Assembly: GCA_945643635.1 (NCBI GenBank)
Contig: CALZFC010000005.1
Coordinates: 2,899,001 to 2,963,000, forward strand
Direction of reading: 5' to 3'
Length of the DNA: 64,000 nt
Origin: Allodiplogaster sudhausi
Taxonomy: Eukaryota > Nematoda > Chromadorea > Rhabditida > Diplogasteridae
Shown: positions 51,101 through 61,036 of the stretch, piece after piece
Layout: every line of letters begins with the position of its first letter
Numbering within the stretch: the stretch's first letter is position 1
Translations under genes and position numbers: made by a program
Notes under the pieces: model-generated
Seen by the model: the letters and a program-made list of their open reading frames with translations, nothing else
What the model was told of the DNA's origin: nothing
The model's database searches: none

Positions 51101-53382
51101 ATTTGCCTAGGATGTTATCTTTCAGGAGCACTATGAGAATGCCCTGCGAAACATGCAGCCGATCTCTGTTTTCATCCTCAATCCAGGAGATCTTCGTGAT
51201 CAGGAGCGATTTGATAGTCAGAAAGCACTTCCTTGCTCTCTTCTACAGTCATAACGATGTTCCTCTAATTAAATGTGTTGTAAATTAAATATAGCAGTGT
51301 TTTCATGCGAAATAAAATTCTTCGCATAAGGCAACATACATTTCCAGCAATCACCAGATCGTCCACGACTTCGAGAACGCCGTTCACAGCTACGGGCCCG
51401 AGTCGACCTTCTTCTGGCTGGAAACCTACAAGGAGTTCCTCGCATTCTACGGAGAGAGCGAAGACTTCACTTACACGGTTAGTAGGAGGATTTCGGAAAG
51501 TTGAAACAGGCGGATGGATGAATGTTGAAAGAGGGAGATTTAGGAGGTGCCGACGTTCTTCAAGTCCGCGACGTACTTCTACCTGAGCTCCTTCGTGAGA
51601 TACAACGAGTCAGCTTGTCTAGCGGATGATCCGGCCTGCATCACTTCCTTCTTCTTCCTCACCAACTTCCACGACGTAGTCCAGAAATATATTTTTTTAT
51701 CTCTTAAGACTTCAATTTACAATCACAATAATCAAGAGGGAGAGAGAGATCTAGAGAGAAAGAGAGAGAGATCTGGAGAGAGTGAGAGAGATCTGAGGAG
51801 AGCGATCTTTAATGAGAATCTCTTTGAAGATGATCAAGTACCACGAGCTGATTCCGCTGCTGCAAGACTGGCGTCGCATCGCAGCCAAGTACCCCGACTA
51901 CCAAGTCTACCCCTACTCTGACCACGCGCCCTTCGTCGATCAGTTTCTTCCATCATTTTTTTTTTTACTTTTCTATGAAAGCAACATGTTTCTTATCAAG
52001 TCAAGAAGAAGCCAAACATTTTTTAAACTCTTTCGATTTAAAAGTTGAACGCTGGATGGTGTTGTAGACCATGAGCATCGACTCGACGGTGTGGTCTTCG
52101 GTGGCGACTGCCCTTGCCTGCACCGCCCTGGCCTGCTTCATCTTCATCCCCAGTCTCGCATGCATTGTCGTCGCCGTTCTCTCCGTCTTCTCCATCACAA
52201 TCGGAGTCATTGGTTAGAGCTTCTGCTGTCTTGTTCACAATTCTTGTTGCCCCGGAGTTTCTATGTATAAACGGTATCATAGGAAAAAAAGCGAGCAAGA
52301 TAGAGGGAGAGTGAGAGAGGGAAAGAGTGAGAGAGATCGAGAGAGTGAGAGATATGTATGTTGCGTGCAGGCATCCTGTCCCTGTGGGGCTTGGACCTGA
52401 CCCGTTGACAATGGCAGCCCTGCTCATGGCCATTGGCTTCTCCGTGGACAGCACCGCCACATCTGCTATCATTACTACAAGGCCAAGCAAGCGGTGCGCT
52501 GCTATTCTTCTTTTCTGCTTTTCTTAATTGAATAAAGACTAAGTGAGTGAAGATATGAGCTGTGCCATCTGAATAAGTGGCTCGATTGCAGGCCGTGGTG
52601 GACCGGCTGGAGAACTGTCTCTCATCCATCGGTGGCCCTCTCATCCAAGTCGGCATCTCCACCATTGTTGCCTCGCTCCTCTGCTCTTCAAGCAGAGCTA
52701 CCTCGCTCTCGTTTTCCTCAAGGTACATCTCGTTTTTTTTCAGTCAATATATCTAATCGTATATGCTTGTGTGCATGAACTAATATCTAAGCCTTTTTGC
52801 AGACGATTACGGTTGTCGTATCCTCGGGATGATTCACGCCTCATCATTGTGCCAGTGGCTCTCGCACTCATTACATCCGACCGAATTAGTAAGCATAACT
52901 TTCTCTCTCTCTCTCTCTCCCTCTCTCTCTCTTTCTCTCCTCTCTCTATTTCTCGCGTTCTCTTATTACTTTCGTTAAATCACGTATTAATTGACATATT
53001 TTTTATTCGTGCCTACTGATGAAGCGGTTGAATGTGCAGGCAAATCACCGTCCACAGGTTCCTCCGACGCCTCTGAGAGATCCTCGCAGCGATCTGCCGA
53101 GAGAAAAGAATCCTTCTATAGGACTCAAGTGAGCAATCAAATAACAAAAACATAAGAAAGAACAATTCAATTCATTCACCAAAATTTTTGGAATAATCGA
53201 CCGGTTACAAGGGAAAAGAATCTTGTTATCATTATATCTGTTTGCAGCGCCTAATCAAGGGCCGTGCACAGGAGTTCAAGCACAAGAAAGTGGCGCCCGT
53301 CCTGCCGGAGGACACGAAGAATCGGCCCGCCGCATTCAAGCACAACATTGCACTCGGCAGAACTCTCTCCGCCGAACAATGA
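48152..53382 (+). CDS. Patched-related (PTR) transmembrane protein with sterol-sensing domain
   Basis: RND-type membrane protein of the nematode PTR family, typically apical in epidermis and other epithelia. Exons: 48152-48218, 48314-48392, 48480-48564, 48771-48902, 49103-49250, 49362-49438, 49525-49617, 49700-49821, 49910-49989, 50074-50254, 50350-50554, 50670-50745, 50860-50983, 51126-51216, 51348-51477, 51544-51675, 51830-51942, 52068-52212, 52371-52493, 52592-52722, 52803-52888, 53040-53128, 53248-53382; about 883 aa. First TM then VRTEYSPLNSPSRREYEVA; SSD in exons 8-11 with LTSDSLVSFEVRRMG and VLSVGVDDIFI (GxDD); second half with NPGDLRD, GPESTFFWLETY, GILSLWG, IGFSVDST. Basic cytoplasmic tail. 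Exons 1-11 join cleanly. From 50.55 kb on, eight sites each need one extra base. Most likely assembly deletions; a decaying gene is the alternative. Confidence 0.88.
49005..49078 (+). tRNA. tRNA-Ile(AAT)
   Basis: Complete 74-nt cloverleaf with GCCGCCA/TGGCGGC acceptor arms and discriminator A. D stem GCTC/GAGC; anticodon stem TGGGT/GCCCA around loop CTAATAA (anticodon AAT); five-base variable loop; T stem GCAGG/CCTGC with TTCGACC loop. It lies in intron 4 of the PTR gene, same strand, with its 3' end 24 bases before exon 5. A seven-T run (49093-49099) can serve as Pol III terminator and also forms the host intron's polypyrimidine tract. Confidence 0.95.
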
Positions 53383-54357
53383 CCATTTATATACTACGGT
53401 TTTTGTCTCTTCTAAAAGAAGAATTAATCAATATTTAGTATTAAAAATTATATTGCAAGAGAAGGTGTGCTTATGTTGATTGCAAAGATCCTTTTGTACG
53501 GGTGGGAGACTCAGTTGCCGTCCCGATTCACAACTGCCCTTACTTGTTATCGCACATATCCTTAATGTTATCAGCTCCGTAGCTTTAATAGAACTCTTGT
53601 CATCCACTTAAAATTAGATTTTACTTTCATTCTCATCAACTTAATCTAGCCCCATTCAGAGCATGCAATTAGAATATTGTCATTGATATGTTATCTAAGA
53701 GCTGTGCAGCTAAACTTTCTGTGCCTTTGTGAACGAAAAGAAAACGCGTTTATTTCCATGTGCACCGTTCTCATTGCATTAATAGATTGTTGTATTCTTG
53801 GCTATTCCTCAGCCATCCCTGGCTTCATTAATATTCTCCATTCTCGAGTTTTGCTATAGAAGATTTTATTTTAGAATTGTCTAATATTTAGCGGTTTCTA
53901 ATTTTCGATAGATTAAAAAAGATAAATGCAGCATTGCTGGGCGGCGTAACTCGCCTCAGTAGGGTCGGATCTCATCATCTTCCTCTTCGTCGGTCTGTGA
54001 TTTTTCATTTCATTGCTCTTGTTTTCTCTTTCATTGTTCTGCTCAAATGGCGATGCAAATAAAGAGTCATTTAAAGGCCATAGCCTTCTGTTTCTTTACA
54101 AAAGGATAACCTGCATAATTTGTTATGTACAAACATCTTTTTGCACTGCCATCACTGCATCTTCTTCTAGAGAAAGATGTTCGTGAAAGCGGGGAAGAGG
54201 GAGAGGGCTGAGTGATGAAAGCGTAATGAGAAGAAATGAATGCTGGCTCTGCCGGAGAGGTAACTTCAGGAACAGGGGAGGAGGCAGACTGAGCAAAGAA
54301 GGGATGAGAAGGCAGAGGAGATACCAACGGTGTTCTGGAGTAATGTGTATCTTAGTA
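53383..54357. other. PTR 3' flank
   Basis: AT-rich non-coding DNA. The first clear AATAAA (54058-54063) could end the PTR transcript, giving a 3'UTR of about 680 bases. No other gene is seen. Confidence 0.5.
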
Positions 54358-56064
54358 CAGTACCGCCCAACATCCAGGGGTCATGGATGCAACGGATGCA
54401 ACGGTTGCATCCTTAAGATCCATACGAATTGTGGCTTGTACAGGCGTCGAACATTTTCCATATTACATTTTTCTGAATGAGAATTTTTCTCTACCGACTG
54501 AATCTATCCAATTCATAAAATACTCAACTTTTTTACGCGAAGATTTGTGTGCAATGTAAGTCCAAATGGTGTGTAAGTAATATTGTGCAAAGCTGTGTAG
54601 GGTACTTTACTTTAAATCCTGGTAGGTTTCCAAGAATTTTCTTTTTTGCTGATCTGAGAACTGGAAAGAGGTTATCAGCAGTGCAATTAATGCAGAGGAG
54701 GAGGCAAACGAAGACTGACAAAATATAGCAAAAAAAAACTGGAAGGAATTGGCACAAAGCGGAATCGAACTCCAGCCCCTCTGCTCATGCTCGGATATGC
54801 ATACCAATTCTCCACTCACCCATGTAGTTTTTAAGCTCGAAGAATGTTAGCTAGCATTTTAACTTTGTTTTTATTAGCTGTTTTCTTTCTCCTAGCCCGG
54901 ATTAACGAGCAGAGAGTATGAAAACACCGGCTATCATAGGGTGCGCGGCGGTTTGGACTTAATCATCTTTCTATCGCATCACGGTCAGGACGACCGTGGC
55001 GTAGCTATGCCAAAAAACATATTCAAAATGGCTCGAAAATTTAAGATTTGAATTCGGTTGGGTGATCTTCTGAAATATTTCTGGCCAGTTCGAAAACGAA
55101 AATTGTCTGATGGTTTCTAATGATATGCACTGGGTGTGGCAGACAAGACCTCAACTGTTGTTTACAAATTAATTAGGAGTGGCAAACATTTGTGACATGG
55201 TGGCTGGTTGGTTGTGGCTTCCACGGCTAGTGCAACCTGCGAGAGATCGGTTCCGCCATGACGTTTAGAGTTTTGCACATTCGGTTTTTTATAACCTCCT
55301 TACAATTAGATTCTTTTTTTTGCTTGGAATCCTTATGACCAGAAATATTTCAGAAGATCACCCAACCGAATTCAAAATCTTAAATTTTCGAGCCATTTTG
55401 AATATGTTTTGGCATAGCTACGCCACGGTCGTCCTGACCGTGATGCGATAGAAAGATGATTAAGTCCAACCGGCGCGCACCCTATGATAGCCGGCGTTTT
55501 CATACTCTCTGCTCGTTAATCCGGGCTAGGAGAAAGAAACAGCTAATAAAAACAAAGTTAAAATGCTAGCTAACTCTTCGAGCTTAAAAACTACATGGGT
55601 GAGTGGAGAATTGGTATGTATATCCGAGCATGAGCAGAGGGGCTGGAGTTCGATTCCGCTTTGTGCCAATTCCTTCCAGTTTTTTTTTGCTATATTTTTG
55701 TCAGTCTTCTTTGCCTCCTCCTCCTGCATTAATTGCACTGCTGATAACCTCTTTCCAGTTCTCAGATCAGCAAAAAAAAAAAAGAAAATTCTTGGAAACC
55801 TACCAGGATTTAAAGTAAAGTACCCTACACAGCTTTGCACAATATTACTTGCACACCATTTGGACTTACATTGCACACAAATCTTCGCGTAAAAAAGTTG
55901 AGTATTTATGAATTGGATAGATTCAGTCGATAGAGAAAAAAATTCTCATTCAGAAAAATGTAATATGGAAAATGTTCGACGCCTGTACAAGCCACAATTC
56001 GTATGGATCTTAAGGATGCAACCGTTGCATCCGTTGCATCCATGACCCCTGGATGTTGGTACTG
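54358..56064. mobile_element. TA-flanked fold-back (long-TIR) non-autonomous element
   Basis: Two inverted arms of about 0.7 kb (54358-55085 and 55338-56064) enclose a 252-bp spacer. Ends are CAGTACC...GGTACTG, flanked on both sides by TA, as expected for Tc1/mariner-type insertion. Arms look about 95-97% identical by eye; differences include a GCCC insertion near the left tip and A-run length changes. No transposase is present: the 75- and 110-codon frames inside are mirror copies of the same arm. Each arm contains a short GGATGCAAC sub-repeat near the tip and a tRNA-like Pol III promoter pair. Confidence 0.85.
55596..55657 (+). repeat. tRNA-like A-box/B-box relic in the right arm
   Basis: TGGGTGAGTGG (55596-55606) resembles a Pol III A box, and GGAGTTCGATTCC (55645-55657) matches a B box at tRNA-like spacing. 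The same pair occurs inverted in the left arm near 54767-54828. No full cloverleaf can be folded, so this is a SINE-like or tRNA-derived relic. Confidence 0.4.
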
Positions 56065-56205
56065 TAACTTGGTATGTAAGGGAAGGTTGGAATTATAATA
56101 ATTATATATCTGCATTATTCTTTCCTGGAGTACATCCCAAGTCCGAAAAGGACAACATCTTCCATCCCTATAAATCCTGATACCGTGAATAAAGTTCTTC
56201 GTCGT

Positions 56206-56412
56206 ATGTTTTTTGGGGTTCCCGCATCCCCGTTGCAATCTTCCCGGATTCTGCCGCTGTTCGCCGTTCCCTCTGTCCTCCTTTTTGCAGTTACGGCGTT
56301 GTTCGGATCGAGTTGTGAGGATAAGGAAGAAGAATTTGAAAAAAGTATGGACAGGGAGAATACAGGGAGAGACTTAGGCGAGAGAAATGAAAGCGACCTG
56401 GAGGACTCGTGA
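56206..56412 (+). CDS. Candidate 68-aa single-pass protein, unknown
   Basis: Open frame adjacent to the fold-back element. Starts MFFGVPASPLQSSRILPLFA followed by a hydrophobic VPSVLLFAVTALFG segment (signal peptide or membrane anchor), then a highly charged acidic tail CEDKEEEFEKSMDREN to a TGA at 56412. The frame is open further upstream without another ATG. A competing 142-codon minus-strand frame overlaps it. No splice or poly(A) evidence. Confidence 0.28.
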   Translation: MFFGVPASPLQSSRILPLFAVPSVLLFAVTALFGSSCEDKEEEFEKSMDRENTGRDLGERNESDLEDS

Positions 56413-57232
56413 GAGAGAGACAGCAAAGAGGTTGCTGGAGAGAGGTCGATGTCTCTTGTTTTATGAGCGCCAGCTTGCACTTCCTGAAGGACAACAACTC
56501 GCCTCATTGATATTATAAGCAGCCACTTTACTATTTCTTGCAATGAAATTCTTCTTCCTGTGTTGCCATTATAAGCAAAATAAGCTACATATCTTCAACC
56601 CAATTCGTTATTATGAAAAAGATGTTCTCATGCAGATGGCGTTTCTGGTCTAAATTTTCAACAAGGAAGCTTGATTAGAAGCCTGGTACAAGATGCTGAA
56701 ATCGATCAGCTGATTCGCTGGATATCTCTCTCTCTCTCTATCACTCTCTCTCACCCTCTCTCACTCAGAGGAGTCACATCCCAAATGACCTCCGTGAAAG
56801 GAAGGTGGAAAGGCGTGACACGTTCTTATCCTCCAGCCATCTCAACGCGAGCTGTTCGTTTCTCCTTCTTCTCATGAACTCTCGCATCTCTCTTCCCTCT
56901 TCAGCTGGCAACAAAAATATTTTAAAATTACATTAAAGGCGGGCTAGAGAACTCGAAAGTGAGAGAGTACAAAGAAGGAGACAAATTTCAAGGTGGTTGC
57001 ACTTTCAGGAAAGGGCCAATGAACTGGGGCAAGGCAAAGATGGCGAGTTAACGGGCGAACAAGCTATGGAGACATGAAGGTGCCATTGGAACATTGATTG
57101 AGATAATGTTAGATGTCTATTTAATGGTAGCTGAAGGGACAAAGTGAGAGAAAGAGACATGGAGAGAGACAGAAAGATGGAAAGAGAGAGACAGATAGTG
57201 ACAGAGAGAGAGAGAGAGAAACAGAGAGAGAC

Positions 57233-57274
<42 letters not shown>

Positions 57275-57366
57275 AGAAAGTTGGCAGTTTACTGTTCTTG
57301 TTGTAATCTTGTGGTATCCTTGAAGAAACGCGAGAGATGAACATCGAGCAGAGCAACCCGAGGCTG
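56413..57366. other. Intergenic, collagen upstream region
   Basis: Contains a short CT block (56725-56760) and a GA tract (57125-57272) ending about 100 bases before the collagen TATA box. No gene seen. Confidence 0.5.
57125..57272. repeat. (GA)n/GACA repeat upstream of collagen 1
   Basis: About 145 bases of GAGAGACA and GAGA units ending in a pure GA run, immediately 5' of the collagen core promoter. Confidence 0.95.
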
Positions 57367-57373
57367 TATAAAA
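57367..57373 (+). promoter_or_regulatory. TATA box of collagen 1
   Basis: TATAAAA 183 bases before the ATG. The matching element of the second collagen (59309) sits in a similar context, supporting a real core promoter. Confidence 0.7.
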
Positions 57374-57412
57374 GAGAAAGTATGGCCGGCAGCAACAGAC
57401 ATTCTTCCATTT

Positions 57413-57440
57413 CGGGAACTTGGAAGTTCGAAGTTCCCGG
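57413..57440 (+). other. 9-bp inverted repeat in the collagen 1 leader or outron
   Basis: CGGGAACTT and AAGTTCCCG separated by about nine bases, roughly 40 bases downstream of the TATA box. It could form a hairpin in the pre-mRNA leader. Confidence 0.6.
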
Positions 57441-57549
57441 GCTGGGATGTTTTTACCTATATTTAATACTGATTATGTTAATTCTATCGTATATTTGAAA
57501 CAAATAATCGAACTATAAATAAATTTCAATTTTCTGTTTTTACAGAAGA

Positions 57550-58648
57550 ATGACAGCGGGCACTCGCTTCGCGGCTTCGCTGGCCTCGGCAGCCTCAGGC
57601 GCCGTAATCTTCGCAGCTCTCATCACAGTCGGATATCTCTACAATGATATCAGCACCTTCCACGACGAATTCCTCGGGGACATGGAGGAGTTCAAGGTTC
57701 TTGTTATAATTTTAGCATTACTTTTTGTATAAAGATGTATGTAAATAATATTAATAGATAAATTAGGCGAAATCTCCCTTTGCCTAAGGTGTACGCGAAC
57801 GACGCGTGGACAGAGATGATCAACTCCGCGCAGCTCTCCGGTGCCTCTCCCGTCCCTGCCGGCCGCATGGATTCGGTCTTCGGCCGTGGAAAGCGTTCAG
57901 CTGGCAACTGCCCCTGTGCCCAAGGCCCCAACAACTGCCCATCCGGTCCTCCAGGCCCCCTGGAGCTCCTGGAGAGGCTGGATCCGACGGTCCCGCTGGA
58001 GAACCTGGCCGAGATGGAAGCCAGGGACTCGGAGTCAACTCTGACTACGGAGCGACATCGTGCATCATTTGCCCTGCAGGAGCACCTGGCGAGCCTGGAC
58101 CGGACGGCGAGGCCGGAGGGCCTGGATCCGATGGAAACCCAGGAGTGAACGGACCTCCTGGCCATCCCGGTCAGCGCGGAGACCGCGGAGAAGCCGGAGA
58201 CCCTGGACCCGACGGCCGCCCTGGCCGCGATGGTCGCCCTGGAGGCAAGGGAAGGGACGGAAAGCGCGGCTCTGGAGCTCCAGGCCAGCCGGGCCGCGAT
58301 GGAGGCATCGGTCGTCCTGGAAAGCCAGGCACTCGTGGGCAGAACGGAGAACGAGGCCAGCCTGGTGCCCCTGGAGAGCCTGGCACTCCTGGCAATGACG
58401 GCTACCCTGGCGAGGACGGAGTCGATGGCGAGCCCGGTGCCGATGGAACTCCCGGTTCTGATGCTGCCTACTGCCCTTGCCCTCCCCGCACTGCCGGAGT
58501 CTCCGGAGGATCTGGAGCTGGATATGACGCCCCCATCTCTGGAGGCAGCGCTTCCGCTGGTGGATATGATTTCACTCAGGCCCCCGCTGCTGCTCCCGTT
58601 CAGTCTCACCACGGAGAGGTCAATCAGGGATACCGACGACGCCATTAG
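57550..58648 (+). CDS. Cuticular collagen 1
   Basis: Nematode cuticle structural protein, secreted by epidermis. An acceptor (TTTTTACAG) ends five bases before the ATG. Exon 1 (57550-57696) encodes the N-terminal membrane/signal region ending DISTFHDEFLGDMEEFK. An intron of 92 bp follows; exon 2 (57789-58648) continues VYANDAWTEM, then a subtilisin-type RGKRS site, the first Cys cluster CPCAQGPNNCPSGPPG, Gly-X-Y repeats, CIICPAG, a long Gly-X-Y domain rich in Asp/Arg, and YCPCPPR before a Gly/Tyr-rich tail ending QGYRRRH. The frame breaks in a five-C run (57956-57960): one extra C restores Gly-X-Y to the end. This points to an assembly deletion rather than a dead gene. About 335 aa if whole. 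Confidence 0.9.
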
Positions 58649-58699
58649 AATTATTTCCTCTCTTGATCGCTTGCATTTTGTAAATCTATTCATTCAACG

Positions 58700-58705
58700 A
58701 ATAAA
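58700..58705 (+). terminator. Poly(A) signal of collagen 1
   Basis: AATAAA 52 bases after the TAG. Confidence 0.7.
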
Positions 58706-58740
58706 CATTGTTTTCGGACATTTTGAAGTGATCACTAAAT

Positions 58741-58816
58741 TTATGTACATACATGCATATATTCATGTGCGCATACATATATGTATGTTCATATATGTAT
58801 GTATGTATGCACACAT
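58741..58816. repeat. (ATGT/ACAT)n microsatellite
   Basis: Alternating TATGTACATA and CATATATGTATG units, imperfect. Confidence 0.85.
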
Positions 58817-59308
58817 GAATACTGCATACGGGTATTCGTATAAATTTGCTTGGATGAATGAAAATTCAAAAATTATAAGTAAGATTCTTTTTCATAAAGT
58901 GAATTGGTAGCTGGGAGAATCGAATAGCAAGTGGAATGGGCAAGGTTATTCTTCCACAGGATATCCGTTCCTCTTGCCATTCAGTTCCACAGCATTAGGA
59001 AGGCTGAACAAGAAGATAAGACGATAGGCGGAACAAGGAGAACATCAAGAAAGAGATGGATGGAGAGAAAGAGAACAGGATAGACAAAGAGAGAAAAATA
59101 ACAGAAGAAACAAGGAGAGGATAGAAGAGGAGAGACAGACAAGGAGAGAGAACAAGAACAGGAGAGACAAAGAGAGAGAGAGAGACGCGACAATAAGTGG
59201 AAGTGAGAGTGAAAGTGAGGGTATGAAAGTGAAAGCCTGGCTCTAAAATTACAATCGAAAGGTCATCTCATCCACTGTCTATTTCACGGCTAAGCCTATC
59301 TTCTGGGA

Positions 59309-59315
59309 TATAAAA
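59309..59315 (+). promoter_or_regulatory. TATA box of collagen 2
   Basis: TATAAAA, 95 bases upstream of the ATG, in a context like that of collagen 1. Confidence 0.7.
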
Positions 59316-59403
59316 GCCGTAGAAAACTGTGAGATGCACAATAGCTTTGCCTTCCATTCAGCAAGATCTCCCTCCACCGACTAATCCTCTTTTCTTCCCA
59401 GAA

Positions 59404-60517
59404 ATGTCGTTGGGTCGGCAAGTTGCGAGTCTGGCCACGGGAGCCTCCGCTTCTTTCATCTTCGCTGCCATCCTGGCCACTGGCTACCTCTACAATGACA
59501 TATCCACTTTCCATGACGAGATCCTGGGAGACATGGAAGAGTTCAAGGTTCCACAATTACCTGATCAATCATTAAGGAATCTATTTTAGTGCTCGTTTTC
59601 AGTAATTTCCTTGTTGAGATGTACGCGAACGACGCGTGGAGTGAGATGATTTCCTCTGCGCAGTCGGCTCCTTCCTCCTCTTCCCCCTCAGGCAACTTCG
59701 ACTCTCTCTTCGGAAGAAACAAGCGTTCTTCTGGTTCCTGCAACTGCGGAAGCCAGGCTTCCCATTGTCCGGCCGGGCCACCGGGTCCCCGAGGAGAGGC
59801 CGGAAAGTCTGGAGAAGATGGCCCGAAGGGCAAGCCAGGAAACGACGGACACCCAGGAGTGGCGCAGGCTCGGGATGAATACGCACCCAAGGACTGCACG
59901 ATCTGCCCGGCTGGTCCGCCCGGAGAGAAGGGACCCGATGGAGAGGTCGGAGAGCCAGGCAGCGATGGACACAATGGACTTCCTGGTCGTCCCGGTCATC
60001 CGGGAACGCGTGGACATCAGGGTCCCAGAGGAAATGGGGGCCAGCCAGGCAGACCCGGCCGACCTGGAAAGAAGGCGGCCAAGGGCAAGAACGGCAAGAA
60101 GGGCCGCGGCAAGCCAGGAATTCCCGGCCGTCCCGGACCGATTGGAAAGGCAGGAAAGCGAGGCGGCCGAGGCCACAATGGACTCCCCGGAAAGCGCGGC
60201 CCTGCCGGAGAAGCCGGACCGAAGGGAAACGACGGCTACAAGGGAGAGAACGGCCAGCCGGGAGAGGCCGGAGATTTGGGCCGGCCCGGCTCGGATGCCG
60301 CGTACTGCCCCTGCCCCCCTCGCATCTCTGGCGGGGACGTGGCCTCGGACCCTTCAGCTGGGGGCTATGACTCTTCCCTCACTCCTCCTCCGCTGCTCCT
60401 TCTCCCTCTCCTGCTGGCTATGATTCTCCTGTCCACTCCCACCACGCATCCAATGGCTACGATGCTCCGGCTTCTGCTGGACACTCTGCAGCTTCTGCTG
60501 CTGGATACCGGGCATGA
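59404..60517 (+). CDS. Cuticular collagen 2
   Basis: Tandem paralogue of collagen 1. A TTCTTCCCAG acceptor ends two bases before the ATG. Exon 1 (59404-59547) ends STFHDEILGDMEEFK, the intron position is identical to collagen 1, and exon 2 starts at 59619 with MYANDAWSEM. Then a RNKRS processing site, CNCGSQASHCPAGPPG, CTICPAG, a Gly-X-Y domain with a strongly basic stretch GKKAAKGKNGKKGRGKPG, and YCPCPPR. After GGYDSS the literal frame turns Leu-rich and ends at 60530. A one-base gain near 60384-60391 instead yields a tail with GYDSPVHSHHASNGYDAP that ends GYRA at 60517 and resembles the collagen 1 tail. That tail is taken as the true one. Confidence 0.88.
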
Positions 60518-60568
60518 AGCCTGCCTTTAATTTATTATGTTATTGCAAGTATGGTCGAATGTCACTTC

Positions 60569-60574
60569 AATAAA
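60569..60574 (+). terminator. Poly(A) signal of collagen 2
   Basis: AATAAA about 50 bases past the likely TGA at 60517. Confidence 0.7.
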
Positions 60575-60720
60575 TGTTCGAGAGAAAAAAGGGGTGTGGA
60601 GCGGCAAGAACAGCAATATTGAGGAAGTTCACATGCATATAATGTATTGCTTGTCGATACCAAAAAAATACGTTTTGACTATAATTTGTTGTGAATGAGA
60701 AGCTTCTGCAGAACACTGAA

Positions 60721-60836
60721 AGATACATACATATGTATGTATGTACATACAAATGCCTAGAGTTTTAAGATAGCTTTAAGATACATGCATATGTATGTAT
60801 GTACATACAAATGCCTAGAGTTTTAAGATAGTTTTA
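60721..60836. repeat. 58-bp tandem duplication
   Basis: Two units (60721-60778 and 60779-60836) beginning AGATACAT, each with an ATGTATGTATGTACAT core and AAATGCCTAGAG. Two mismatches only. Confidence 0.95.
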
Positions 60837-60999
60837 AGATACATATTATTTTAACGGATGCATCCGCTGCTCTCTTGTTCAGTGAAATATGATGTTTCCT
60901 CTTTTCGATATGTCTCTATAATTAGTACAATATTGTCCTTCCAGTTTCTGCCAGAGGAAATGATTGAGTTCTTCATTAACAGCAGAATCTATTCCTTAT

Positions 61000-61005
61000 T
61001 TTATT
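61000..61005 (-). terminator. Minus-strand poly(A) signal
   Basis: AATAAA on the minus strand, 32 bases past the stop of the candidate gene ending at 61037. Confidence 0.4.
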
Positions 61006-61036
61006 GAAGTTATGCAGAGGTAGAAGCAGCTTCGCC

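Larger units (their letters stand above)
58649..59308. other. Spacer between the collagen genes
   Basis: Holds the collagen 1 poly(A) signal (58700), an ATGT-rich microsatellite (58741-58816) and a GA-rich stretch (59030-59190). No gene. Confidence 0.6.
60518..61036. other. Collagen 2 downstream region
   Basis: Poly(A) signal at 60569, a 58-bp duplication at 60721-60836 and AT-rich unique DNA. No gene. Confidence 0.6.

Noticed and set aside
54533..55892. Similar 75- and 110-codon frames on opposite strands
   Set aside because: They are mirror copies in the two arms of the fold-back element, not related genes.
57704..58693. 329-codon minus-strand open frame
   Set aside because: It is the antisense shadow of collagen 1; Gly-X-Y coding DNA is open on the reverse strand.
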